Positions 52,087-61,301 of a DNA stretch of 64,000 nt are shown here, one piece after another. A program made the translations under genes and the position numbers. The notes under the pieces are model-generated. The model searched no databases, was not told the origin of the DNA, and saw only the letters and a list, made by a program, of their open reading frames with translations. How positions within the stretch are numbered: position 1 is the stretch's first letter; each line of letters starts with the position of its first letter. Origin of the DNA: Streptomyces sp. NBC_01233 (GTDB lineage Bacteria > Actinomycetota > Actinomycetes > Streptomycetales > Streptomycetaceae); contig NZ_CP108514.1 in NCBI RefSeq assembly GCF_035989305.1, forward strand, positions 4,441,501 to 4,505,500. Direction: 5' to 3'.

Positions 52087-52692
52087 ATGAATGCGTCAGA
52101 GGGGCCCGCTTCGGCGGTTTCCGGTCCAGGCCATTGGGGCATCCAGACCATGCGTGGGGCTAAGGAGGTTCCGGGGGTGGCGTTGGTGGTGGCACAAGAA
52201 GTGCCCACGTCGTCGTGCATGGACGTACGCCATGGTCCTGCGGGCGTGGGCGAGGCGAGACACCGGATGCGCGAACAACTGCGTATCAGCGGTGTGCCCG
52301 AATCGGTCGTGGACGATGCCGTACTGATCCTTTCCGAACTGCTCAGCAACGCCTGCCGACACGGCAGGCCCCTGGGCACGCGGGAAGTCGGGGACGGGGA
52401 GATACGCGCCGCATGGCGCGTCGACAGAGCGGGGCGGCTGACGGTCGAGGTCACGGACGGGGGCGGTCCCACCCGCCCTGTTCCTGCAACGCCCTCGGTC
52501 ACCGCGCGCGGCGGCCGGGGGCTGAACATCATCAGCGCCCTTGCCCAGGACTGGGGTGTCCGGGACGGAGCGGCGGGTGAGGTCACCGTGTGGGTGGTCG
52601 TTGCCTGTGGGCCCCGGCACGAGGATTTCGCTACGCGCGTTGCGCCCCCGGCGATCGACTTCAGCACGGCGTTCGACGACCTGGACCCCTGA
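52087..52692 (+). CDS. Anti-sigma-type ATP-binding protein (HATPase_c_2)
   Basis: A 201-residue protein whose core resembles RsbW/SpoIIAB anti-sigma kinases. The N-box ILSELLSNACRHG has its Asn near residue 90. The G1-like region is VEVTDGGGPTRPV and the G2-like region is ARGGRGLNIISALAQDWGV. Streptomyces encode dozens of these. Partner anti-anti-sigma or sigma proteins are not adjacent. Start choice is uncertain (ATG 52087 or 52150), since the first 20-30 residues have no clear fold. Confidence 0.72.
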   Translation: MNASEGPASAVSGPGHWGIQTMRGAKEVPGVALVVAQEVPTSSCMDVRHGPAGVGEARHRMREQLRISGVPESVVDDAVLILSELLSNACRHGRPLGTREVGDGEIRAAWRVDRAGRLTVEVTDGGGPTRPVPATPSVTARGGRGLNIISALAQDWGVRDGAAGEVTVWVVVACGPRHEDFATRVAPPAIDFSTAFDDLDP

Positions 52693-52907
52693 CTGCGGGA
52701 TCCCTGACAGCACAGCCCTGCAGCACACGTGAAGCACAGTGATCCGCACGACCAACAGAACAGCAGTACCGGTCATCCGCACAGGCGGCCGTCCGGGAGC
52801 GCACGCCGACCGTGCTCCCGGCCGCACCCCACCGGTTCCGGCGGTACGAACGGCTAGGCTCGCGCCCAGACAAGACGCCGTACCGCCGCAACCGGGAGAC
52901 ACGCACG

Positions 52908-53882
52908 ATGGCCAAGAAGCGCCCCGCAGCCAAGACTGCAAAGCCGCAGCTCAACAACGGTGAGATCCCCGTTGTGGGCGCGCGCGAGCCCTGCCCCTGC
53001 GGATCCGGGCGCCGCTACAAGGCCTGCCACGGCGCAGCCGCCGCCCACGCCGTCACCGAGCACGTGCAGCGCCCGTTCGAGGGCCTGCCGGGCGAGTGCG
53101 ACTGGGTCGCGCTGCGCGAGCTCGTGCCCGCCGCCACCGTCCCGCTCACCCTCAAGGGCGGTCTGCCCGAGGGCGTTCCCTCCGTCACGCTGGTGACCGT
53201 ACTGCCCATGGCCTGGCCGGCGCTGCGCCGCGAGGACGGGTCCGTCCTCCTCGGCCTGCAGAACGACTCGTCCAGCGGGGACCTCGGCCGCGACATGGCC
53301 GACACGCTGGAGCGCGCGCTCGTAGCGGAGCCCGGTACTCCGGTCGCTGCCCGCCGGGTTCCCGCCGAGGGCCCCCGACTTCAGGATCTCCTGGACGCGG
53401 ACGGCGGTTTCGAGCCGGTTGTGCACAGCGGCTTCGAATTCTGGATTCCGGAATCCGAGAGCGCGCAGAACGCCTCCCCGGAGATCGCCGCCTCGCTGGA
53501 GCGCGCCAACGCGGCCGCCATTCCCACCGTCAAGCTGACCGGCGTGGACGCCGCCTACTGGTGCGAGACCCCGGAGAAGAACCACCTGCGCTGGGTCATG
53601 CCGCACCCCGAGGAGAAGCTGCTCGACGCCCTCGCGCGGCTGCACGCGGCCGGCACGACCTCCCTCGGCGAGGGCACGAAGCTCGTCGGTTCCTTCCGCG
53701 CGCACGGCCTCGTGGTCCCCGTCTGGGACCTGCCCACCGGGGTGACGGCCGACGACGTCGAGAAGCCCGCGGCAGAGTTCGCGGAGCGGCTGGCCGGGGC
53801 CCTGGCCACGGACGCCCCGCTGACCACGGAGGAGCGCCGGGCACGCGGCGGACTCACCAACCGCCAGGTGACCCTCAGCTGA
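52908..53882 (+). CDS. SEC-C motif protein (DUF5926 family)
   Basis: A 324-residue protein with a basic Ala/Lys N-terminus, the zinc-binding SEC-C motif [16 protein letters not shown] at residues about 27-43, and a large domain with [40 protein letters not shown] and a C-terminal [11 protein letters not shown] segment. SEC-C links SecA to SecB and also occurs in unrelated proteins; I recall this architecture as DUF5926 in actinobacteria, function unknown. GGGAG precedes ATG 52908. It appears monocistronic; the 215 bases upstream hold no gene. Confidence 0.78.
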   Translation: MAKKRPAAKTAKPQLNNGEIPVVGAREPCPCGSGRRYKACHGAAAAHAVTEHVQRPFEGLPGECDWVALRELVPAATVPLTLKGGLPEGVPSVTLVTVLPMAWPALRREDGSVLLGLQNDSSSGDLGRDMADTLERALVAEPGTPVAARRVPAEGPRLQDLLDADGGFEPVVHSGFEFWIPESESAQNASPEIAASLERANAAAIPTVKLTGVDAAYWCETPEKNHLRWVMPHPEEKLLDALARLHAAGTTSLGEGTKLVGSFRAHGLVVPVWDLPTGVTADDVEKPAAEFAERLAGALATDAPLTTEERRARGGLTNRQVTLS

Positions 53883-54002
53883 CCGAGCGCACGCGTGGAG
53901 CCGGTGACCGGAGTCACAACTCCCGCTAATCGTCTGCAAATCGGTGTCTGAATATCAGAGATCGAATTTGCGAACAGGCGATCTCTTGTTACCGTTCTTG
54001 TA

Positions 54003-54042
54003 GCCCGGTCGCTGGTGCATCCCCCGTCGCCAGCGACCGGGC
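54003..54042. terminator. Strong hairpin between convergent genes, possible small RNA end
   Basis: GCCCGGTCGCTGG (54003-54015) is fully complementary to CCAGCGACCGGGC (54030-54042). It serves the gene ending at 53882 and the convergent gene ending at 54063. A promoter-like TTGCGA (53968-53973) and TACCGT (53990-53995) lie just upstream, 16 bases apart. Confidence 0.65.
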
Positions 54043-54062
54043 CCTTCCATTTACGGCGGTAC

Positions 54063-54632
54063 TCAACCGTCACGCGGTCCCGACGAGTTGCTCCCGGACC
54101 GCAGCAGCAGCTCCCCTTCATCATCCGGAACTGCAAACTCCGCTACGGCCGAGTAACTGTCCGGATCGCCGGCCGACTCTTCCTTCGGCGTCTCGCACAG
54201 GCCCGGCTCGTCGCCCGCGCCGACCACGCAGCGGATCTGCACCGTGCGCCCGGCCGGACCCATCATCGTCAGCACGGCATCCAGCGCGCGACCACTCGTG
54301 TTCCTGTAGTAACTCCGGCCCCACGTATGGCCCTCGCCCACCAGCACGCAGGTCTGCGCCTCCACTCCGTGCGGCGAGGACAGTTCAGGACCGCAGCGGG
54401 AATCGGTCCGGGGCTGCTCGGCCGGACCGGGCTTCCCAGGCTCCACCGCCGCCGGCCGCGCCGGGGCCGCGGGGGACGTACGAGAAGAGTCCGAAAGCCC
54501 GAGCGCCGAGAACAGGCCGCCGCCTTTTCCGTCACCCTGACCGGCAAAATCCGGCCCGGCGATCGCTCCGGCGAGCGGGAGCGACAAGATGATCAGCACA
54601 CCGGTGCCGATACCGATCAGGCGGAGATTCAT
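54063..54632 (-). CDS. Exported protein with N-terminal signal/anchor
   Basis: A 189-residue protein starting MNLRLIGIGTGVLIILSLPL, which is a signal peptide or anchor. A Pro/Ala-rich linker (about 45-75) is followed by a small extracytoplasmic domain with four cysteines (SRCGPELSS, QTCVLVGEGHTWGRSYYRNT, IRCVVGAGDEPGLCET). Two disulfides are likely. The block TWGRSYYRNTSGRALDAVLT suggests a beta-sandwich. No function known. Confidence 0.65.
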   Translation of the reverse strand: MNLRLIGIGTGVLIILSLPLAGAIAGPDFAGQGDGKGGGLFSALGLSDSSRTSPAAPARPAAVEPGKPGPAEQPRTDSRCGPELSSPHGVEAQTCVLVGEGHTWGRSYYRNTSGRALDAVLTMMGPAGRTVQIRCVVGAGDEPGLCETPKEESAGDPDSYSAVAEFAVPDDEGELLLRSGSNSSGPRDG

Positions 54633-54741
54633 TCGCCGAAGATAGCGACGCGGGAATGGGGCGCGGAGATCCCCGCGCCCAATTCCCCTCGAAACTGGTC
54701 CCGCTGGCACCCGTACGAGTGATCCGCCGACGCCCTGCAGG

Positions 54742-55515
54742 TCAGTACGCGAGCCTGCTGCCACCGCCGGGTGCGCCGCTGCTCGCTTCGACCAGCGCGT
54801 CCACGACCGCCTCGACCTCGGGCAGCCAGAGGTTCACCCCACCCTGCGGTTCCGGCTCCGCCGTCGACTGCGGCTGTGCCTGCCGCTGTTGTTGCTTCCG
54901 CTGCTGGGGCTGGGGCCGCGGCTCCCGTTCCCAGCGCACCTGGCCACCGCTGGACGCGGCGGACGGCGGCAGCAACAGGTAGCCGCCCTCGCCGTGGAAG
55001 CGCAGCGAGGAGGGCACGTGGTCCTTCGCGTAGAGGAGTTCGCCGAGCCGCTCCAGCGAATACGGCGCCACCAGCAGCGACCAGCGGGTGGGAGTGGCCA
55101 CGACCGGCCCGAGCCGCATGCCCTGCGCGTCCAGTCGTACGAGGGCCCGCGCGGCCGCGCCCGCCGGCAGGCTCACCGCGCACGGGGCGGTCCCGCCGGT
55201 GGCCATCAGAACGGGGGCGGTGGGCCGGTTGGTCCACCACCAGACCACCATCCGGGGGTCGGTGGTGGCGGCGAGCAGCCCCGGGTCGAAGGGGTGGGCG
55301 CCGGGGACGACGCAGTCGGGATCGGGGCAGGCGCACCGCGAGCCGTCGGTGGCGGACCGGCCGACACCGGGCAGCACGGGCCACTGCCATGTGGTGGCGC
55401 AGACGAGCGCCGCGTCGAGGAGAGCGGACGCGGTGCCGCTCTGTCCCGGGTCGGGGCGCAGGGATTGAAAGCGATCGCGGAGCCGCTGGAGACGCCTTCC
55501 GAGGATCTCGCGCAT
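54742..55515 (-). CDS. Prim-Pol N-terminal-like protein with degenerate active site
   Basis: A 257-residue protein resembling the bifunctional primase/polymerase N-terminal domain. A Cys-rich CACPDPDCVVPGAHPFDP segment near residues 60-78 and the typical WWWTNRPTAPVLMATGG are followed by APCAVSLPAG where active Prim-Pol enzymes carry a D-x-D metal motif. The catalytic aspartates are therefore not visible. The C-terminus is Gln-rich (PQQRKQQQRQ). It may be a nucleotide- or nucleic-acid-binding regulator and not an enzyme. ATG 55515 is used; the 517 bases to the next gene appear non-coding. Confidence 0.65.
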   Translation of the reverse strand: MREILGRRLQRLRDRFQSLRPDPGQSGTASALLDAALVCATTWQWPVLPGVGRSATDGSRCACPDPDCVVPGAHPFDPGLLAATTDPRMVVWWWTNRPTAPVLMATGGTAPCAVSLPAGAAARALVRLDAQGMRLGPVVATPTRWSLLVAPYSLERLGELLYAKDHVPSSLRFHGEGGYLLLPPSAASSGGQVRWEREPRPQPQQRKQQQRQAQPQSTAEPEPQGGVNLWLPEVEAVVDALVEASSGAPGGGSRLAY

Positions 55516-56032
55516 GAGCGCTCGTTCCTTTCCGTTGAACGCCGAGGGCCACATCACACCAGGTAACCGGTGTCTCACCACACGTACAGGTTTCGCGTCA
55601 CTGTCCGCCAGAAGCAGGTTCACACGGTTCGTGCAGTTTCTTCCATCACACGTCCGGCGGGGGCGGAGCGCGACCCGCGCCGGCGGCCGAGACCGGCTGC
55701 CGCCGCTAAGGACGACGGCCCGTGCCAGGTGGTTCCAAGCGGTTCCCGGCGGCCCCAACTGCCCCCGGGTGCCACCGAATACGTACCCGACCCCCCTGCG
55801 GCGCCCGCCCAGTCGACCTCAAAAACCGACTGCTTCCAGCTTTTTCCGGCCAAGTTCTAGCCTTGGCTCGACAGTGAGTTGCCGTCCCACGGACACCAGG
55901 ATTCCCACCTGGGCAATGCTGGACATCCATCCACGTGTGCGTGTAGATGTGGATTCCTTGATGGCGGCGCAGCACGATCTGGGGGTTTGCGATGCTATAT
56001 GGCGAATCGCACCAGGTGGAAAGGCGGACGCC
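55516..56032. other. Divergent regulatory interval of 517 bases
   Basis: No gene is supported. An in-frame ATG at 55916 could extend the phosphatase by 39 residues, but the third-codon GC of that stretch is clearly lower than in neighbouring genes. Promoters for both flanking genes must lie here; I cannot place them. Confidence 0.45.
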
Positions 56033-57469
56033 ATGAGCGCCCCGCATCTGCCGAAAGTGGCTGGAATCGATCCGGCAGTTACCGCGTCACCGCACACTGC
56101 GGCGCCCGCACCCGCCCGAACCGCCCCCGCACCGGTCCCACCGCCCGGCCCGGGCAGTGTCATCCAGGACCGGCTGGCGGGCATGGTCTCGGACCTCACC
56201 ACCCTGCACGAGCTCACCGAGCGGCTGGCCCGCACCAGTGACCTCGACACCTCCCTCCACGAGTTCCTGCGCGCCGGAGCCTCACTCGTCGGCGCCCGCC
56301 GCGGCCTGATCGTCCTGGAGCCCTCCGACGGGCTCGGCCCCACCAGCACGATCGGCCTCGGTCTCGGCCACGCCGAGCTCGGCCACATCGAGACCGTGCC
56401 GCGCAGCGCGACCTCGTACGGCCGGATCCTCGACGGACTGCCCGATGCCCACGGCGGCTCCGAGGTCCTCCCCGAACCGGGCGAGCCCCCCGGCACCGGG
56501 GGTTTCGCCGCCCCCGTCGACCCCCGTCACCGCGAGGTCGCGGCCCGTCTCGGCTACGCCGCCAGCTACGCGCTCCCGCTGACCGCCGAAGCCACCGGCA
56601 GGCTCGGCGCGGCCGTCTGGCTCTACGACGAGCAGGCCGAGCCGAACGACCGCCAGCGCGACCTCGCCGGGCTGTACGTCCGGCACGCCGCCGAACACCT
56701 GGCCCGGATGCTGGAGGTGGAGCGCTCCCGCTCGCGCCTGGCGACCGTCGCCGAGGAACTGCTGCCCAGCCGGCTCCCCCGGATCCCCGGCGTGCAGCTC
56801 GCCGCCCGCCACCACACGGGGCCGCGCGGCGGCGGCGACTGGTACGACGCGCTGCCGCTACCCGAGGGCGCCCTGGGCCTGGCCGTCGGCTCCGTCACCG
56901 GATCGGGGCCGAGCGCCGTCGCCGCCATGGGGAGGCTGCGGGCATCGCTGCGCGCCTATGCCGTCATGGAGGGCGAGGACCCGGTGGCGGTCCTGTCCGA
57001 CCTGGAACTGCTGCTGCGCCTCACGGAGCCGGCGCGTTCGGCCACCGCGCTCTTCGCCTACTGCGAACCGGCCGGGGGCCCGCACTCCGACGGCCAGGGC
57101 CACAAGATCATCCTGGCCGGCGCCGGACACACCCCGCCGCTCCTCATCGGCGAGCACCGCACCGAGTACGTGGAGACCTCGCTCTCCGCGCCGCTGGGCA
57201 TGCTGTCCTGCTGGGAGGCGCCGAGCGTGGAAATCGAACCGGCACCCGGAGAAACGGTGCTGCTCTACACCGACGGGCTGCTGCACCACACCGGAGACCC
57301 GATGGACCGGGCCTACGCACGGCTGCACGCGGCGGCCGCGGGCGTGCCCCGCAGTGTCCGGGAGGACCCGGCGGCCCTGTGCGAGCACATCCTGCGGACC
57401 CTGCTGCCCGAGGGGGAGCCGGCCGACGCCCCCGAGGACATCGTGCTGCTCGCCGCCCGTTTCGAGTGA
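56033..57469 (+). CDS. GAF-SpoIIE (PP2C-type) phosphatase-like protein
   Basis: A 478-residue protein. The GAF domain is at about 60-225 (LHELTERLARTSDLDTSLHE). The SpoIIE/PP2C domain is at about 255-478. GGGDWYDALPLPEG and LLYTDGLLH keep expected aspartates, but the usual VGDVxGHG motif reads VGSVTGSG, replacing one metal-binding Asp by Ser and the His by Ser. It would normally dephosphorylate anti-anti-sigma proteins; the change suggests weak or lost catalysis. GGAAAGG precedes ATG 56033; see 55516-56032 for an upstream alternative start. Confidence 0.78.
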   Translation: MSAPHLPKVAGIDPAVTASPHTAAPAPARTAPAPVPPPGPGSVIQDRLAGMVSDLTTLHELTERLARTSDLDTSLHEFLRAGASLVGARRGLIVLEPSDGLGPTSTIGLGLGHAELGHIETVPRSATSYGRILDGLPDAHGGSEVLPEPGEPPGTGGFAAPVDPRHREVAARLGYAASYALPLTAEATGRLGAAVWLYDEQAEPNDRQRDLAGLYVRHAAEHLARMLEVERSRSRLATVAEELLPSRLPRIPGVQLAARHHTGPRGGGDWYDALPLPEGALGLAVGSVTGSGPSAVAAMGRLRASLRAYAVMEGEDPVAVLSDLELLLRLTEPARSATALFAYCEPAGGPHSDGQGHKIILAGAGHTPPLLIGEHRTEYVETSLSAPLGMLSCWEAPSVEIEPAPGETVLLYTDGLLHHTGDPMDRAYARLHAAAAGVPRSVREDPAALCEHILRTLLPEGEPADAPEDIVLLAARFE

Positions 57470-57514
57470 GCCGTCCCGGGTAGGCCGCTTCGAGTTCGGC
57501 CGGGCCGCGGTCCA

Positions 57515-57550
57515 CGGTCCGTATCGTGACGGACGGCACGATACGGACCG
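57515..57550 (+). terminator. Terminator of the phosphatase-like gene
   Basis: CGGTCCGTATCGTG (57515-57528) and its exact complement (57537-57550) form a 14-bp stem with an 8-nt loop, 46 bases after the stop. Confidence 0.75.
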
Positions 57551-57622
57551 GCTCTCTCCGCACACGCATACGATGGATGCGGTCCACACCCAGGTCCGTA
57601 CCGTCGTAGCTGAGGAGAAGAC

Positions 57623-59089
57623 GTGGCTGACGAGCTCACCCCGGAGACCCCGGAAGAAGAGCAGCCCAAGAAGACGCACAAGCAGCGCAAGAACGGTCTG
57701 TACCCGGGCGTCAGCGACGAACTCGCCGAGAGCATGCGCACCGGCTGGGCCGACACCGAGCTGCACGGCCTGGAGCCCATCGCCCAGGCCGGGCACACCG
57801 CCGACCGGCGCGCCGCGCTGTCCGCGCGCTTCCCCGGCGAGCGCCTCGTCGTCCCCGCCGGCCGTCTGAAGACCCGCTCGAACGACACCGAGTACCCCTT
57901 CCGCGCCTCGACCGAGTACGCGTACCTGACCGGCGACCAGACCGAGAACGGCGTCCTGGTCCTGGAGCCCACGGGGGCGGCCGGGCACACCGCCACCGTC
58001 TACCTGCTGCCGCGCTCCGACCGGGAGAACGGCGAGTTCTGGCTCTCCGGCCAGGGCGAGCTGTGGGTCGGCCGCCGCCACTCCCTCACCGAGGCCGAGC
58101 AGCTCCTGGGCATTCCCGCCAGCGACGTGCGCGCGCTCGCCGAGGCCCTCGCCGAGGCCGAGGGCCCGGTCCGGTGCGTCCGCGGCCACGACTCCGTGAT
58201 CGAGTCCGCCCTCACCGACAAGGTGACCAAGGAGCGCGACGAGGAGCTGCGCGTCTACCTCTCCGAGGCCCGCGCCGTGAAGGACGCCTTCGAGATCGGC
58301 GAGCTGCAGAAGGCCGTCGACTCCACCGTCCGCGGCTTCGAGGACGTCGTGAAGGTCCTGGACAAGGCCGAGGCCACCTCCGAGCGCTACATCGAGGGCA
58401 CCTTCTTCCTGCGCGCCCGCGTCGAGGGCAACGACGTCGGCTACGGCTCCATCTGCGCCGCCGGCCCGCACGCCTGCACCCTCCACTGGGTCCGCAACGA
58501 CGGCGACGTCCGCTCCGGCGACCTGCTGCTGCTCGACGCCGGTGTGGAGACGCACTCCCTCTACACCGCCGACGTCACGCGCACGCTGCCGATCAACGGC
58601 ACGTACACCGACATCCAGCGCAAGATCTACGACGCGGTCTACGCGTCCCAGGAAGCCGGCATCGCCGCGGTGAAGCCGGGTGCGAAGTTCCGCGACTTCC
58701 ACGACGCCTCGCAGCACGTGCTGGCCGAGAAGCTCGTCGAGTGGGGTCTGCTGGAGGGCCCGGTCGAGCGCGTCCTGGAGCTGGGCCTGCAGCGCCGCTG
58801 GACCCTGCACGGCACCGGCCACATGCTCGGCATGGACGTGCACGACTGCGCCGCAGCGCGCACCGAGGCGTACGTCGACGGCACCCTGGAGCCGGGCATG
58901 TGCCTCACCGTCGAGCCGGGTCTCTACTTCCAGGCCGACGACCTGACCGTGCCCGAGGAGTACCGCGGCATCGGCGTCCGGATCGAGGACGACATCCTCG
59001 TCACGGAGGACGGCAACCGAAACCTGTCCGCCGGACTGCCCCGCACCTCGACCGAGGTCGAGGCCTGGATGGCGCGCCTCAAGGGCTGA
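57623..59089 (+). CDS. pepP: Xaa-Pro aminopeptidase (aminopeptidase P)
   Basis: A 488-residue M24B metallopeptidase. The N-terminal AMP_N domain (about 45-190) contains TRSNDTEYPFRASTEYAYLT. In the catalytic pita-bread domain the five metal ligands are seen in LLLDAGVE, YTADVTRTL, HGTGHMLG, TVEPGLYF and RIEDDILV. It removes N-terminal residues preceding proline. GTG 57623 follows GAGGAGAAG. The N-terminal 30 residues are Glu/Lys-rich. A hairpin and then an IS1182-type element follow downstream. Confidence 0.95.
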   Translation: MADELTPETPEEEQPKKTHKQRKNGLYPGVSDELAESMRTGWADTELHGLEPIAQAGHTADRRAALSARFPGERLVVPAGRLKTRSNDTEYPFRASTEYAYLTGDQTENGVLVLEPTGAAGHTATVYLLPRSDRENGEFWLSGQGELWVGRRHSLTEAEQLLGIPASDVRALAEALAEAEGPVRCVRGHDSVIESALTDKVTKERDEELRVYLSEARAVKDAFEIGELQKAVDSTVRGFEDVVKVLDKAEATSERYIEGTFFLRARVEGNDVGYGSICAAGPHACTLHWVRNDGDVRSGDLLLLDAGVETHSLYTADVTRTLPINGTYTDIQRKIYDAVYASQEAGIAAVKPGAKFRDFHDASQHVLAEKLVEWGLLEGPVERVLELGLQRRWTLHGTGHMLGMDVHDCAAARTEAYVDGTLEPGMCLTVEPGLYFQADDLTVPEEYRGIGVRIEDDILVTEDGNRNLSAGLPRTSTEVEAWMARLKG

Positions 59090-59109
59090 CGCCCGCGCCG
59101 GTTCGCTTC

Positions 59110-59143
59110 GATGGGCGGGATCCCCTGCGGGGTCCCGCCCATC
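59110..59143. terminator. Terminator after pepP
   Basis: GATGGGCGGGA (59110-59120) pairs with TCCCGCCCATC (59133-59143), continued inside by CCCC/GGGG. Before the IS insertion it probably served both pepP and the convergent ATPase gene. Confidence 0.75.
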
Positions 59144-59150
59144 ACCGTGT

Positions 59151-60861
59151 CTAGAACGCTCCTGAAAATCTTGTCTGAGGGGCCGTCCGGTGTTGGGCTG
59201 GGTGGCTCCTCGCGTTATGCGGTGGCCGGGGTGATCGTCCAGGTGCCGCCTGTGCGGGTGAGTCCGAGGTTGATCAGGCGGCGGAGGTTGAGGGCGGCGG
59301 CGCGGTTGTGGAGCCAGGTGTTGTTCTTGATGACGCCTCGGTAGGGGACGCGGCGGTTGCCTTTGGCGACGAGCCAGGCGATGGCACGCTCGACCGGTGG
59401 TCGCCATCGGCGGTACTCGGCCTGCCAGTGGGGGTCGGTGGCGGCCTGGTCGCGGGCGGCTTTGAGCAGGTCGTACTGGGCGTGGACGCTGAAGACACGG
59501 CCGGTCTTGGAGCGGGTGCAGCGGTCCTTGAGCGGGCAGGTGGCGCACAGTTTCTTGAACTGGGCCTGGCGTGCGCCGTTGGCCAGTGGCCGGCCGAGCC
59601 GTGCGGTGTGTCCGGCGGGGCAGGTGACGTGTCCCTGTTCGGTGTCGACGGTGAACTCATCGGCGGTGAACCCGCCGGGGACCGCCGGTTTGAGCGGTGG
59701 GGGCTTCAGGACCAGGTCGTGGCCCAGGTCCTGGAGGTGTTCGCGCAGGTCGCCGGTGCCGTAGGCGGCATCGCCCAGGGCGGTGACCGGCGCGTCCTCG
59801 TCGGCGAGGAGGTCGCGGGCGACGGCTGCCTCGTGGTTGCCGGCCCCGCTGCCGGCGGTCAGCGCGACCTCGGTGAACACTCCCGCCTCGGGCTCGAAGG
59901 CCACGTGGGCGCGGAATCCTTCCTGGTGGCGGGTCCGGTTCTTGTGGATGTGACGGGCTTCGGGGTCGACCGTGGACACGGTGCGGTCGCGGACGGTGCC
60001 CCGGGCGATGCGCCAGCGCCCGTCGCGGCCGTCGGAGTCGTCGGCGGGCTCCACGTCCTGGCCCGCGACCAGGGCCAGCAGCCCGACGGCGTTCGCCGCG
60101 GCTTCCCCGAGTTCCTGCTCGGGCAGGCGGCCCAGCAGGTTCAGTGCGTCGGTGACCAGGGCGTCGACCAGGCGGGTGCGGGCCTGCTCGTCGTTCCACG
60201 CGATCTTCGGCTTGCCGGGGTCGGTGTAGTCGTGGGCGGTGCACCAGGTCGCGGCGGTCCGCTCGGCGTGGGGGACCTCGCGGATGACCCTGCGGATCGC
60301 GGCGATGAGCTGGGTGACGGTGTCCTGGGTGGCGACCGCGTCATCCAACACGGTGGAGTCCAGGGCACGGCGCTGCTTGCCTTTGAGGACGCCGGTGGCC
60401 GCGATGACCTCTCTGACCTTGTGGAACAGCCGGTTCGGGTCACTGGAGCGCTGCAGGCGGCGGCGGAAGTAGGTCAGAAGGGACGGATCGAACGCAGTGT
60501 CGTGCAAGCCGAGCCCGCAGGCGGCCTTCCACCGCAGGTCACAGCGCAGTTCCTGAACGACCTCGAAGTCGGAGAGCCCGTGCAGGCTCTGCAGCACCAC
60601 CGTCACGGCCAGGACCTGCGGCGGCAGCGACGGCCGCCCGTTCGTGGACGGGTACATGTCCGCGAACATCGACCCGGGGAACAGCACCCCGCGGTGCTCG
60701 GCCAGGAACGCGAACACACCCCCGGCCGGGATCAACTCCCGGCAGGTCTCCCACACGTCCTCGCCGACGCTCTCGCCATCCCATTCCCCCTGCATACACA
60801 GCAGTCTGGCCCCGCGTCAGCACACGCGAGGCCAGAACCCAGATTTTCAGTGATCTTCTAG
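59151..60861 (-). mobile_element. IS1182-family insertion sequence flanked by CTAG
   Basis: Imperfect terminal inverted repeats are visible. The left end reads CTAGAACGCTCCTGAAAATC and the right end, reverse-complemented, reads CTAGAAGATCACTGAAAATC. CTAG lies at both outer edges (59151-59154 and 60858-60861) and is probably the duplicated 4-bp target. The element contains one intact transposase gene on the minus strand. Confidence 0.8.
59215..60795 (-). CDS. IS1182 family transposase
   Basis: A 526-residue DDE transposase. The N-terminal domain is GRPSLPPQVLAVTVVLQSLH and the first Asp is in RALDSTVLDDAV. The second Asp is in ALGDAAYGTGDL and the Glu in RPPVERAIAWLV. A CATCPLKDRCT zinc-type segment typical of IS1182 lies before the last part. 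ATG 60795 gives a full-length protein, so the element may be active. Confidence 0.93.
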   Translation of the reverse strand: MQGEWDGESVGEDVWETCRELIPAGGVFAFLAEHRGVLFPGSMFADMYPSTNGRPSLPPQVLAVTVVLQSLHGLSDFEVVQELRCDLRWKAACGLGLHDTAFDPSLLTYFRRRLQRSSDPNRLFHKVREVIAATGVLKGKQRRALDSTVLDDAVATQDTVTQLIAAIRRVIREVPHAERTAATWCTAHDYTDPGKPKIAWNDEQARTRLVDALVTDALNLLGRLPEQELGEAAANAVGLLALVAGQDVEPADDSDGRDGRWRIARGTVRDRTVSTVDPEARHIHKNRTRHQEGFRAHVAFEPEAGVFTEVALTAGSGAGNHEAAVARDLLADEDAPVTALGDAAYGTGDLREHLQDLGHDLVLKPPPLKPAVPGGFTADEFTVDTEQGHVTCPAGHTARLGRPLANGARQAQFKKLCATCPLKDRCTRSKTGRVFSVHAQYDLLKAARDQAATDPHWQAEYRRWRPPVERAIAWLVAKGNRRVPYRGVIKNNTWLHNRAAALNLRRLINLGLTRTGGTWTITPATA

Positions 60862-61301
60862 GACACCTTCAGCAGCGCGTCGTCGCGCCACTTGAGCATC
60901 TTGTCGAAGCTCACCACCGCGCCCCGGCCGGGCCGGTTGCGGAAGCGGACGTGGTCGGCCAGTTCGGCGATCAGATCGAGGCCCCGGCCGTGTTCGGCCA
61001 GGGCGGGTCTACGGCGGGCCTCCGTCGCGGGCGGGAACCCCGGACCGGAATCGGTCACCTCGATGCGGCAGCAGTCCCCGTCCAGGTAGGCCGTGACGTG
61101 GTAGGCCGCGGTCTCGTCCGGAAGGTCACCGCCTCCGCCGTGCTCCACGGCGTTCGCACACGCCTCGCTCAGGGCCACCGAGAGGTCGAAGGAGATGTCC
61201 GGGTCCACCCCCGCGGTCTCCATGGTCCCCAGCAGCAGTCGCCTGGCGAGCGGCACGCTCGCGGCTTCGCGCCTCAAGTGGAGAGACCACCAGATGCTCA
61301 T
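60858..61301 (-). CDS. Anti-sigma-type ATP-binding protein (HATPase_c_2)
   Basis: A 147-residue RsbW-like protein. The N-box is LSVALSEACANAVEHGGGG. The G1 region is RIEVTDSGPGFPP and the G2 region is EHGRGLDLIAELADHVRF. All kinase-type motifs are intact. ATG 61301 (MSIWWSLHLRREA) is the likely start. The stop TAG (60860-60858) lies inside the CTAG target of the IS1182 element, so insertion left the protein unchanged. It probably regulates a sigma factor encoded elsewhere. Confidence 0.85.
   Translation of the reverse strand: MSIWWSLHLRREAASVPLARRLLLGTMETAGVDPDISFDLSVALSEACANAVEHGGGGDLPDETAAYHVTAYLDGDCCRIEVTDSGPGFPPATEARRRPALAEHGRGLDLIAELADHVRFRNRPGRGAVVSFDKMLKWRDDALLKVS

Noticed and set aside
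55514..56032. Extending the phosphatase-like gene to 55514
   Set aside because: The region has no domain match, low third-codon GC near its 3' end, and a good ribosome binding site exists at ATG 56033.
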